In this document: positions 34,768-45,114 of the stretch, piece after piece
Layout of the letters: each line of letters opens with the position of its first letter
Position numbering within the stretch: the first letter of the stretch is position 1
Assembly: GCA_018873225.1 (NCBI GenBank)
Contig: JAEILZ010000001.1
Location: 930,001-994,000 of the forward strand
DNA from: [Phialemoniopsis] sp. UDSM-2020
Lineage: Eukaryota > Ascomycota > Sordariomycetes > Thyridiales > Thyridiaceae
Direction: 5' to 3'
DNA: 64,000 nt
Position numbers and translations under genes: made by a program
The notes under the pieces: generated by a model
The model's database searches: none
The model's input: the letters and a program-made list of their open reading frames with translations, nothing else
Told to the model about the DNA's origin: nothing

Positions 34768-36391
34768 CTAACTTTGCTTCAGGCTTTTGGTTGCTCTGCT
34801 CCCTGAACGTCTGTCAATGCCTGCTACCCATTCCAAAGGCCGCACAACAAACACTTGAATCAGAGTAATGATGAAACGCGCAAAGTAATCCGCGAGCCCT
34901 AACTCAGGCTTCCTACCCCGACTGAACGACGAATCGACAAAGTCAAACGGCAGCTTCGCCCCAAGATGGTCCTGCGCAGCCTGCAGTCCACTACTGAACC
35001 CGTCCTCGTGAAACCCGTACTTTGTCCACGCTCCAGCGAAACTGATGCCGCGTTTGTTCTGTATGTCTCCTAACCTACTCTGCGCCCGGACTGCCTTTGC
35101 CGTGTATAGCGGGTGTTCGTAGCTGAACCGAGCTTGGGTCAGCGCCGGGTCGGGCGGTTGCAGTGGGTTCAACGTCACAAGGACGTGGCCAAACTTGTCC
35201 TCGGGTATGTGCTGTAGGATGTTCATGTTGTACGTCAACGAGACCGTGTCGGTGTAGCCCTCTGCCTGCGGCGAGAGCGTCATGTAGTTCCAACTCGTCC
35301 AGGCCTTGCGCCGCCGGGGCATGTGCGACAGATCCGAGTGCAGGACTACCTCGTTCTGCGATGTCTTGAAGCATGATAGGACTTCTTTCTCTTCGCTTGT
35401 TGCTGAGGGTCCTAAGATGGAGAGAGCTTGATCTCCGTGTGTGGCCAGGATAACGTGGTCAAAGGTCTCCGTCTGGCCATCTTCAAGGTGCAGGATAACG
35501 CGGCCGCTTGCGTCGTTTTCAACCTTCGTTACTGGACTATTGAGAAGCACATTTTCGGGCGGGAAGTCCTTCATGACGGCGTCGATATATGATCTCGAGG
35601 CGTTCTTTAGTGTAAGCCATTCTGGCTTCGCGGACACAGTCGTAAGCTGATGGTGGTTCCACCTATTAGAGATGTTAGTTTGGTCAACTGGGTGTGACGA
35701 GTACAGTCGAGGTCGAGCTCACAGAAATCTGATCAATGTGAGGGTAGGGAACTCGTCTATGCACTGGTTGGGACTTGTGCTCCAGACGGCCGCCGTGATC
35801 GGTATCAAATATCTGTCTCGGAAAGCGTGGGAGTAGCCGTGCCGGTTCAGATACTCTCCTATGGTGTCATTTGCGAAAATATTGTCATCCTCGTTGATCA
35901 ACACATCCAACGCAAACTGGTTGAAACGGATGACATCAAACAACATCCGCCACATACCCAGAGAGAAGAGGTTCTTGGTCTGGCAAAAGACAGCGCCCAA
36001 GCTTGTTCCAGCCCACTCGAACAAACCATGGTCTCGGGACACCCCGAGGGACATGTCAGTGGGCTCTGTCTCGAGGTTCAGAATCTTGAGGAAGTTGATG
36101 AAATTAGCTACGATGAGGTGTAAGTCTCTCTGTGTAAGCTATGTGAGTAAAGCCATGTCACTCACGATAAGTTGCCGTGTTCAGTACAATGAACCCCGTA
36201 TCGACATCTACCGAGTACTTGCCGGTCTTCCACTGCACCGTGTTGGTGTGCCCGCCGAGTCGACCATCTGCCTCGTACAGGTACACATCGTGGCCTGTGC
36301 CCTGCAAGGCCCACAGCGCCGCGATGCCGGCACAGCCGCTGCCAACGATGGCGACCCTTTTGCTCGCCGGCAGCCCAACCGGATTGCTCAT
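34768..36391 (-). CDS. FAD-dependent amine-oxidase-like protein of the CFA gene set
   Basis: Exons 36391-36166, 36107-35723 and 35662-34768 give 501 residues. An in-frame Met at 36481 would extend it by 30. The dinucleotide-binding motif AIVGSGCAGIAALWAL is at about 13-28, followed by YEADGRLGGHTNTV. Typical later motifs are DVDTGFIVLNTATYPNFI and the C-terminal FAD contact GISFAGAWTKYGFHEDGFSSGLQAA. This is the flavoprotein subtype found in bacterial clusters with DUF1365 and CFA synthase, not a classical monoamine oxidase. It may desaturate or oxidise a methylated acyl chain. The C-terminus has a hydrophobic stretch (FIITLIQVFVV), suggesting membrane contact. Confidence 0.9.
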
Positions 36392-37212
36392 CGTGGACAA
36401 GAACGGTGCATCACTCGCTGGGCAGTTTCCTAGACGTCCTAGATACGACGAGTTAGTCGGCGAAAGTGCGATGTCATCCACAGAGTGAGCATCTACCGAG
36501 GATTGGGGCTCTCCAGGCGTACTAAGATCGCCTGACTAATCGGCCTGTACTCTTCAATGAAGTAGGGTCCCAGCAGAGCCTGTGTACTCTGTCACGCTAG
36601 GGTCCTTATTGCTGCAATCTCAAGCGCAAGGTCCTGCTCGTATGTGCAGGCATCTTGTTAGCTAGATTCAAGATAAATAGCGCTTACTTTTCCAGGCGCT
36701 ATTTACGCACGTAGAACGGCAGAAGCAAAGCGAGACGAGGACCCGGGGGGGATCTGGCCTGATTGAGGAAGGTCACATCAGCACTAACTTAGGCTTCTGA
36801 CATTGATCCAGCTTCAGCTTCAATTTTCAAGGGACCAGCCGCACTTGCATCGATCAATGGTGGGGTTTGTGATTCATCACTCCATTCTCAGTGGTATTCT
36901 GTTCGCTGCCGCACGCATTCCGCATGCAGAGCCATGTCATAGCGCGCTGCTTGGGGACATACTTCGTAGGTAGATTGACATGTGCATTGTAAAAAAGTAT
37001 TTCACAAGTCAAGCGATCTCCCTGCGCTGTAGTCTAGCTGATCATCAATTACGGTGCTTGCTAGTTGCATTACACCGACTTCTCAGGCGCAAAGTCCTTG
37101 TTTGAGCAGTGTGCAGTGCTGTCTTCCAGCAGCATTCTTTTTGTTCTAGACCACGCCTCTCATGCGTTGACGAACATCCGAATCTCACAAACTTGCCCGA
37201 TAGGCCGGAGCA
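36392..37212. promoter_or_regulatory. Divergent promoter between FAD oxidase and methyltransferase genes
   Basis: 821 bases between two start codons of the lipid cluster, AT-richer than the flanking exons. I see no gene and no obvious repeated operator. An ATG at 36481 may extend the FAD gene into it. Confidence 0.4.
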
Positions 37213-38524
37213 ATGGACTACGGTAAGTGCTTTTTGGCTCAACTTGCACCACCTCTGCCGTGTACTCCGTGGTGGTAAGGACTAACACATGTGATGCGAC
37301 CCTACTCATGCAGCAACACAGCTTAGGATGCTGTCTTCTGACCTTTCAGAGCTGACCTGTGCATCCAACAGACTGGATTTTGGACGGCGGCTATCTTCCG
37401 CACGGCATCATTCGCCTAGCCACGCGTCTGCTGTTGAAATGGCGCAACGTACAGGCACGTCTCAATAAGGGATCGATGGTAGAGGCGACCGACCAGAAAT
37501 TGAGATACGTAGAGAAGCTACGCACTCTGCCGATAGCGATAGAAACCAATGCCGCCAACGAGCAGCAGTATGAAGTCGGCACGGGCGTGTTTGCCGCCAT
37601 GCTCGGGCCCCGGATGAAGTACTCGTGCTCGCTCTTCCCGACGGGCACGGAGACGCTCGCGCAAGCCGAGACGTTGATGCTGCAGGACTATGCTCGCAAG
37701 GCCGAGTTGAGAGATGGCATGAGCATCCTTGATCTCGGGTGCGGCTGGGGCTCGGCGACGTTATTCTTTGCGGAGCAGTTTCCTGGTTCCCAGGTCACCG
37801 GGTTCTCCAACTCGAGAACTCAGAAAGAGTACATTGAAGCAGAGGCTGCGAGGCGGAATATCAAGAATGTGAAGATCTTAACGGGGGATGTTGCAACTTA
37901 TCAATTCGAGCCCGAGCAGTTCGATCGCGTTGTGTCTGTCGAGGCATGTCGTACCAAAGCCCTTTTCCTTCCCTAGACCCAACAACTAACACTATAGGCG
38001 AAAAGCTCTTTGAACACATGAAGAACTACGAACTACTCATGGCCAAGGTCTCATCATCACTAAAGCCTGGCGGTAAGCTCCTCGTGCAGATTTTCAGTCA
38101 CCGCGACATACCCTACGACTTCGACGAAGGGTGGATGTCGAGATACTTTTTCACCGGCGGCACCATGCCGTCTGCGGACCTGCTGCTATACTTCCAAGCA
38201 GATCTCAAGATTCAAAGGCAGTGGTGGGTGAGCGGGACACATTACGCAAAGACACTAGACGTGAGTGTCTCATATCCCGATATTTTTTCGAAAGCGTCGA
38301 TATGGTCGTTCTAACCTCAGGACTAGGCCTGGCTTGCAGCATTCGTGAGGAACAAGGATCAAGTATGGCCTCACCTCGTCGAGACGTACGGCAAGGACAA
38401 TGCTGCGACTTGGTACAACCGATGGGTGGTCTACCTCATTGGCGGTTCCGAGTTCTTTGGCAACCAAGGGGGCGACGACACGGGCACCTCGCACTACCTC
38501 TTTGAGAAACCCAAGAAGAGATGA
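37213..38524 (+). CDS. CFA-synthase-like SAM-dependent methyltransferase
   Basis: Exons 37213-37222, 37372-37943, 38006-38260 and 38327-38524 give 344 residues. The first exon is only ten bases (M-D-Y plus one base). The second intron has a GC donor and ends at the second AG; only this choice restores [17 protein letters not shown], the family's conserved block. The SAM site is [19 protein letters not shown] near 127-145, followed by [13 protein letters not shown]. It lacks the extra N-terminal domain of bacterial CFA synthase, so it belongs to the shorter eukaryotic branch. Likely reaction: methyl transfer to an acyl chain or lipid head. Its stop lies 78 bases from that of the convergent CFA synthase. 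Confidence 0.9.
37944..38005 (+). other. GC-AG intron in the CFA-like methyltransferase gene
   Basis: The donor is GAG|GCATGT and the acceptor CGAAAAG|CTC, with branch AACTAAC just upstream. The nearer TATAG lies too close to the branch point. No GT donor preserves the conserved SVE-FEHM junction as well. Confidence 0.6.
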
Positions 38525-38602
38525 TGTATCTCACCACGCTTGAATAGATTCGCTATGCTATATGTCTATAATTGAAAACCTTTTGGTCCATGCACAATGC
38601 AT

Positions 38603-40194
38603 TCAGAGTGGTATCCCCTCCATGAGCTCCAGCGCCCCTGATCGAGCAACTGTGATGATCACATCGCCTAGAGTCTTGGTCAAGAACCCAGCCTCGCAGT
38701 AAGCAAAGTAGTACTGGTATGATATTAGCGAAGTCCTCCAAATCTGGAGCCGAGTGCTGGAGCAAGGCATTCTCACCTTCCATTTCCTGCAAAACACCTC
38801 GACGTCCTCTTTGGTCATCTCCGGATGGCTCTCCACCAGCGCAGGCTTGATCTTCTCATCAAAACTCCGCAGAAACCTCTCCCTCCACAGGCGCAACGCT
38901 TTAGCATAGTGCCCTCCGATATTCTCAACGCGTTCCACGGTAAGACTTCCCTTGGACTGCGTGCTGATGTGGTTGATCAGCTCCGTCGTCGAGGGCAGGT
39001 AGCCCCCGGGAAAGATGTACTTGTCGATGAACCTGCACGCCCAGACCATCAGCCTCCAGACTACACCGATGAAAAATATCATGACATGGAATCACTCACC
39101 CCAATTTCCCCGCCCCCGCCGCATGTAGAGCCTCGGGGATAGTGATGCACTGAAACATCGCGATCCCGCCATCTCTCTTAAGCAGCCTCTCCACGCACGC
39201 AAAGTACTCCGCGAGATGCGCCTCTCCGACCGCCTCAATCATCTCGATCGATACGATCTTGTCGTACCAACCCTCTGCGGCGCTCAGCTCGCGGTAGTCC
39301 ATGAACCGCACTTCGACACGGTCTGCCAGGCCCGCCAAGCGTACTCTCTCCGCAGCCAAATCCTTCTGTTGCTTAGACAGTGTGATAGACGTGACTCGAC
39401 AGCCGGTCCGCCGCGCGGCTTCTATCGCAAAGGATCCCCAGCCCGTGCCGATCTCGAGAACGTGGTCCGTAGCTTTGAGCTTGCACCCCTCGATGAAGCG
39501 CAGCAGCTTGGTCTGTTGTGCATCTTCCAAGCTCTCGGTGGCGCTGCCGAGCTGCCATATGGGACACGAGTACGTCATGTCCTCCGACAAGAAGGCGGCG
39601 AACATGTCATTGCTGATATCGTAGTGCGCGGCCGTGTTGAGCAGCGAGTTGGCGAGCGTGTTAGTAGACCGGCCCAAGCTCATGGCCATCGAGGACAGGG
39701 TGGACAGGGCCGTCGTGCCGCCGTTCAGCTTGTCCCTGTTCATGATGAAAAGCTGCATGAGCAATAAAAGAATGTGTAAGTCACATACCGCATCTGGATG
39801 AGTGGAGTCCGGGGAAAGAGTTTGAGGCAGGTGAGCATACCCGAAAGAAGGACGTCAAGTCATCACACTCAAAGTCGCCAAGCATGTAGGCCTCTGCGAA
39901 GCCAATGTCGGCGGACAGGAACAGCCTGAGCCAAAAGGTGTCGCGCCTCACGACGAGGTCCGCAATCGGTACGGTGTGTACAGAACACTCGACATCGGCA
40001 TCATGGCTGGCGCGAGCTTGGCCGAAGATGTGTTTCCTGCCAGTAGTCTCGTCGACGATGAGCAGCCGCCCGGCCTCGAGGCCCGAGAAGATGCGCAGTA
40101 CAGCCCGTCTGGCCAGATCCACTGCCGGCGGCCACGCCCAGCCGAGTAAAGTATCTTTGAGCGTACCCAGTGTGGTAGCACCCGCCGCCGTCAT
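38603..40194 (-). CDS. Cyclopropane-fatty-acyl-phospholipid synthase
   Basis: Exons 40194-39841, 39752-39100, 39032-38777 and 38713-38603 give 457 residues. The N-terminal CFA domain has LARRAVLRIFSGLEAGRLLIVDE and AEAYMLGDFECDDLTSFFR. The catalytic domain has YDISNDMFAAFLSEDMTYSC, the SAM motif VLEIGTGWGSFAIEA near 220, SIEMIEAVGEA, then FIDKYIFPGGYLPS and YCEAGF near the C-terminus. These match bacterial and fungal CFA synthases, which add a methylene from S-adenosylmethionine across a cis double bond in membrane phospholipids. Position inside a four-gene block with DUF1365, FAD oxidase and a second methyltransferase suggests a shared pathway. Confidence 0.94.
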
Positions 40195-41114
40195 CTTGCC
40201 GCCGTGCAGACGCAAGCGCAGGTGCTCACGATCTCGGACCGTCCCTAGGGGCAGATCTTGGGGGACGACGCAGGTGGAGGAGTCTGTCTACCTTCCAGAT
40301 CGGTATGCAGCCTAAGAATAGTTACAGTGGATGACCATAAGGAGCATCTGACCTAGGGGAACACTAAAGGAAGAGGTGAAAGCACGTTTTCAGCTACCAA
40401 GAGGTCAGCCCTCAGCACAGAGGAGTAAGTAGAGAGCCAAGTGGCTGGCCATGCAAAGCCATGGTCGTGTGCGAGGTGACAAGGCAGTGCCTCTAGGTGG
40501 AGAATTGGTAGTGTTAATTCCGCGGTACTTGTCGTAGATCGCAAGGGCACCATGCTTACAGGTACGTATGTACTTGTACTGGCACCAGGGAACCGGGATG
40601 GTAACGTCCGTAAGACCAGGGTTGGTGAGAATCCTTCACCCCACATCGGCCCCATCGCTCTCCAAGCAGTCGGGCTGGTCGATTCTCTTCTTACCAGAGC
40701 CGTGAGATCCGGTCCAACAAGAGGGGTCAAGTATGACCAACCCTCAAGCCATTGGGATGGAGATGGTTGGGAATGAACCAGAAACTGCTTCATGAGAGTC
40801 AAGATGAAAACGCATCTTGGCGCAAACATGCATTGAAGAAATTTGGTAGACGAACGTCGCGAAGTCGTGAGGGCAGATAGCACAGACTACAGTCGTGATG
40901 TCGTACCCAGCAAGACCACTTCATAAAGACCAGACCATCGTAGGTAGACATGACATGCATCAACGATAAAAGCTTTGTGACATTCATTTTCCAGCTCTTC
41001 GCAGGCTGTTCATATAACCCTAAATCCAATTCATCCCGCTGCTCTTGGCACCTTTGTTTTCTTGCTTTTCTGTTCCCCCTTTTTACTTATTTTCTTCTGT
41101 GTCCCCCCGACGCA
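40195..41114. other. Intergenic, 0.9 kb
   Basis: Promoter of the CFA synthase and 3' region of LEU1. Minus-strand frame 40353-40883 shows no motif. Nothing else supported. Confidence 0.4.
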
Positions 41115-43710
41115 TTACCAATCCAGGGGCTCAGTCTTGGTCTCCCCGCGATTCGTCTTGGGCACCGGCGCCGCCTTGACCATGACAGGGCCCTTGCGCT
41201 TCAGGTACCCCGTGCCGTCGAGCCAGGGGTAGTGCTCCGTCCTCCTCTTCTCAAACGAGCTGATCTTATCCTCCATCTGGATCGTCAGCCCAATGTCGTC
41301 GAGGCCGTTGATCAGGCAGTGCTTCTTGAACTCCTCGACCTCGAACGAGCCCAGGACGTTGCCCTGGGCGTCGCGCACGACCTGCGCGGGCAGGTCGACC
41401 TCGATCTCGCGGCCGGCCTTGGCCTCGGCGTGCACGCGCTCGAGGGGCTCGCCCGACATCCAGATGGGCAGCATGCCGTTCTTGTACAGGTTGTTCTGGT
41501 GGATATCGGCCTGTTTGGGAAGCAGTCAGTTAGCATGTGTAATCATGACTCAGAAGTAGACATAGCAGGACTTACAAATGATGGGGCAATAATGGCCCGG
41601 ATACCAAAGTCCAACAGCGCCCAAGGGGCGTGCTCACGACTCGAGCCGCAGCCAAAGTTGGGACCGGTGACGACGAGGATCTTGGCGCCGCGGTAGGGCT
41701 CCTTGTTCAGAACAAAGTCCGGGTTCTCCTTGCCCGTCTCGCCGTTGATGTAGCGCCACTGGTTGAACAGCGCGGTGCCGAGGCCGGAGCGCTTGATGGT
41801 CTTGAGGAACTGCTTGGGGATGATGGCATCCGTGTCGACGTTGGAGCGCTCCATGGGCGCCGCGATACCGCGCAGCTGCGTGAACTTCTCCATGCCACCA
41901 GAAGCGGTGGGGGCCGAAGTCTTATCGCTCGAGAACTCTCCGTCCTCAGGGACATCAGCGATGCGGTCCAGACCCTCGTCGTCCGAGATGTCGTCGACGT
42001 GGGGCTCGCCAACAAAGATCTTGGGCGAGGCCTTGGCGGGGGAGGCGTGCTGGGGCTCGGCGACTTGCCTGACGTCGGCCAGCTTACCAACAATGGCTGC
42101 GGCGGCGGCCATGACGGGCGACATCAGGTGAGTGCGACTGCCGGCACCCTGGCGGCCCTCGAAGTTGCGGTTAGACGTCGAGGCGCAACGCTCCTTGGGG
42201 GCCAGGATATCGGGGTTCATGCCCAGGCACATGGAGCAACCAGCCTCGCGCCACTCGAAGCCAGCGTCGGTGAAGATCTTGTCGAGGCCCTCAGCCTCGG
42301 CGCGCTTCTTGATCAGGCCAGAGCCAGGGACAATCATGGCGAGCTTGACGTTGTCGGCAATCTTCTTGCCCTGGACGATCTTGGCGGCGGCACGCAGATC
42401 CTCGATGCGAGAGTTGGTGCAGCTGCCGATGAAGACCTTGTCGATGGGGATGTCCTGGACGCGGGTGCCGGCGGTCAGACCCATGTATTCGAGAGCGTGC
42501 TTGCAGGCCTCCTTCTTGACCTGGTCCTCGAAGTCGTCGGGGCCGGGAATGACACCAGTGATGGGGATGGTGTCCTGGGGCGAGGTACCCCAGGTGATGG
42601 TCGGGGCGATGTCCTTGGAGCTGACGTAGACCTCCTTGTCGAACTTGGCACCGTCGTCCGACTTGAGGGAGGCCCAATATGCGACAGCGCGCTTCCACTC
42701 AGGGCTGTCGACCTTGGGGGCCAGAGGCCGGCCCTTGAGGTAATCGAAGGTGATCTCATCGGGGGCAATCATACCGGCCCTGGCACCGGCCTCGATGGAC
42801 ATGTTGCAGATGGACATCCTGGCCTCCATGCTCAGAGAGCGGATGGTAGAGCCGCAGAACTCGATGACGGCACCGGTTCCGCCGGCGGTACCGATGAGGC
42901 CAATAACGTGGAGGGCAACATCCTTGCTGCTGACACCGGGGCCGAGCTCGCCGTCGACCTGGATCTTCATGTTCTTGCTGCGCTTGGTGATGAGGGTCTG
43001 GGTGGCGAGGACGTGCTCGACCTCGCTGGTGCCGATACCGAAGGCCAGGGAACCAAAGGCGCCATGGGTGGAGGTATGGCTGTCACCGCAGACGACGGTC
43101 GTGCCGGGGAGGGTGAAGCCCTGCTCGGGGCCGATAACGTGGACGATGCCCTGCCTGTCGTCGGTCAGGCCGAAGAAGGTGAGCTTGAAGTCCTTGACAT
43201 TGTCCTCGAGGGTGACGGTCTGCAATCTCGAGTCGGCCTCCTTGATGAAGCTCGTGGTGTCCTTGTAGGTAGCGCGAGAGGTGGTGGGGACATTCTGCAT
43301 GAGGAAGGTTCGGGTTAGCCGGCAGTCGGTGTGAAGAGCTCAGATGGAGCAGTTCAGAGTGGAATACTGACGTGGTCAACGGTTGCCAGAGTGCAGTCTG
43401 GTCTGCGGACTCCTCGGCCAGCATTCTTGAGGCCTTCGAAAGCTTGCTGCGATGCGAGTTCGTGTTAGACACCTTGTGGGAAAGCGAAAGGCGGGGTGCC
43501 GTGGCTGCCGCGGCAACTTACTGGGGAGGTGACTTCGTGCACCAGATGGCGATCTGTGCGACGGCGTGTTAGTCCCAGGTGGCCTTAAATATTCAATTGA
43601 AAAGACGTACCAATGTAGATCAAGAGGGTACCATCGTCCTTCTCGTCGACAATGTGGTCGCGCACGACCTTGTCGTAGAGAGTCTGGGGAGGAGTGATTG
43701 CGCCGGGCAT
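41115..43710 (-). CDS. LEU1: 3-isopropylmalate dehydratase (fused large and small subunits)
   Basis: Exons 43710-43611, 43553-43522, 43446-43372, 43294-41576 and 41510-41115 encode 773 residues, the usual length for fungal Leu1. It isomerises 2- to 3-isopropylmalate in leucine synthesis. The large-subunit part starts [31 protein letters not shown] and carries the [4Fe-4S] ligand segments [28 protein letters not shown] and [12 protein letters not shown] linker of about 60 residues leads to the small-subunit swivel domain ([32 protein letters not shown]). Three small introns crowd the first 110 codons, common in fungal LEU1 genes. The 562-codon plus-strand frame over it is an antisense shadow. 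Confidence 0.97.
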
Positions 43711-45114
43711 TGCGTCACGAGTCGGTGGCGTCGCGTGCTAGGAGAAAACTGGACAGAGAGGGCAAAAAAAAGATGCAAGAAAGTCACCGACGATGTACGC
43801 TGGATCGCGGGACGGGGAAGCTGGAGACACAGAGAGGAGAGGACACGGGATATCGATCAATGCCTCTTTTTTTCTACAGAGTCGGCAGTGCGGGATCGGC
43901 TCGGGGGGAGATGGTGTTTTTATCTGTATCCGCGAGTTGTGGTGCCGGCAACGAATTCGGTGACGGCCCAGCGACTGAATGAACTGAATTTGGACCCCTC
44001 AGTGCCGACATCGGATAGGGTAATCGTTAAAGGTCGCCCTCCGATTGGACCCGTTCCCCACACTCTTTTCCCCTGCGCACTGCCGATTCCACTGATTCCA
44101 CTCAGCACTAATGACGATGGAGGAATTGCCAAACATTGGACGGCCACGAAAAAAAGTAGCACCGAATGGCACATGTCAGGGCAGGGATAAAAGACAAGGA
44201 GACGAGGAATTTGATCTGCACCTCTCAGCCCGGCATTCTCTCCTCGTAAGACCGGTGAATCCCACGCATTCTCAGACATTCTCTTGCAGAATTATTTGAT
44301 TATTGCAAGACACGACAAGACATGCTACCGTTTCGCTGGGCTCTGGCTCTAGACTCAGCCATCCTATCGTACTCCCGCTGCTGCCCATCTGCTCAATGCT
44401 CGACCCCTCCGTTTATCGGGAAAAGCTTCCCCGTCTGCCCCAACCAACAGCTAACAACAAACCCACCGCTTTTCGCCCTACCTAAATTACCGCCTTAGCT
44501 CTGCAGTCATGGTCGCTTATTTGCGGTCGAATGTCTCCTCCTAAGCCTAATCCAAACTAGCACTAAATACGTAGAGAAATAAAGGCAAGCGGCGCCGATA
44601 CGGCAGCATTCTTACCCGGAAAACTGTGGAGGGTTTTCCCCCATCTCACAGCGCAACACCCAGAATGAACTGGAGGCCGCCGCTATCGGCTTTTCCGGGA
44701 TACCCGTGCGTGCGTGTGTGCGTCAGGATATCAGTCAGTTTTCTGATATCACAAAATAACAAAAATAACGTACATACACGTGGAAGTAATTTACGACCCC
44801 TCCCACCCCAGCGCGATGCGATCTAGATTGGGCTGCGCGGGGGGTCGGTGCAACACCGCCTGCATGCTGGTGTTGGCCCGCATCATGCTGGTGCAGGGCA
44901 AGCACAATTGCTCACTCGCGCACACGCATGCATGGGGGTACACGTGGAGGTGGAGGGAGGTGTGCGCATTCATCACCACTATCTCAAGGTAGTCTTTACT
45001 GTTGTGCAGTATTTTTGTTGGTGTCAAAATCTCATCTATAATTCAATTCCAATCTAAGCTACATAACGCCGTTTGTTCGATGATGGTCATCAGATCTCCG
45101 GAACTGGTGCTCGT
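43711..45114. other. Intergenic, 1.4 kb, LEU1 promoter side
   Basis: No gene supported. A perfect 8-bp inverted repeat GATATCAG/CTGATATC lies at 44727-44750 with an 8-base loop. I did not find a convincing CCGG-N4-CCGG Leu3 site by eye. Confidence 0.4.
44727..44750. repeat. Short inverted repeat GATATCAG...CTGATATC
   Basis: Perfect 8-bp arms separated by eight bases in the LEU1/GMP-synthase intergenic region. It could be a protein-binding palindrome or a weak hairpin. Confidence 0.4.

Noticed and set aside
41630..43318. 562-codon plus-strand open frame over LEU1
   Set aside because: It is the antisense shadow of a GC-rich coding exon. The minus strand encodes intact isopropylmalate dehydratase.
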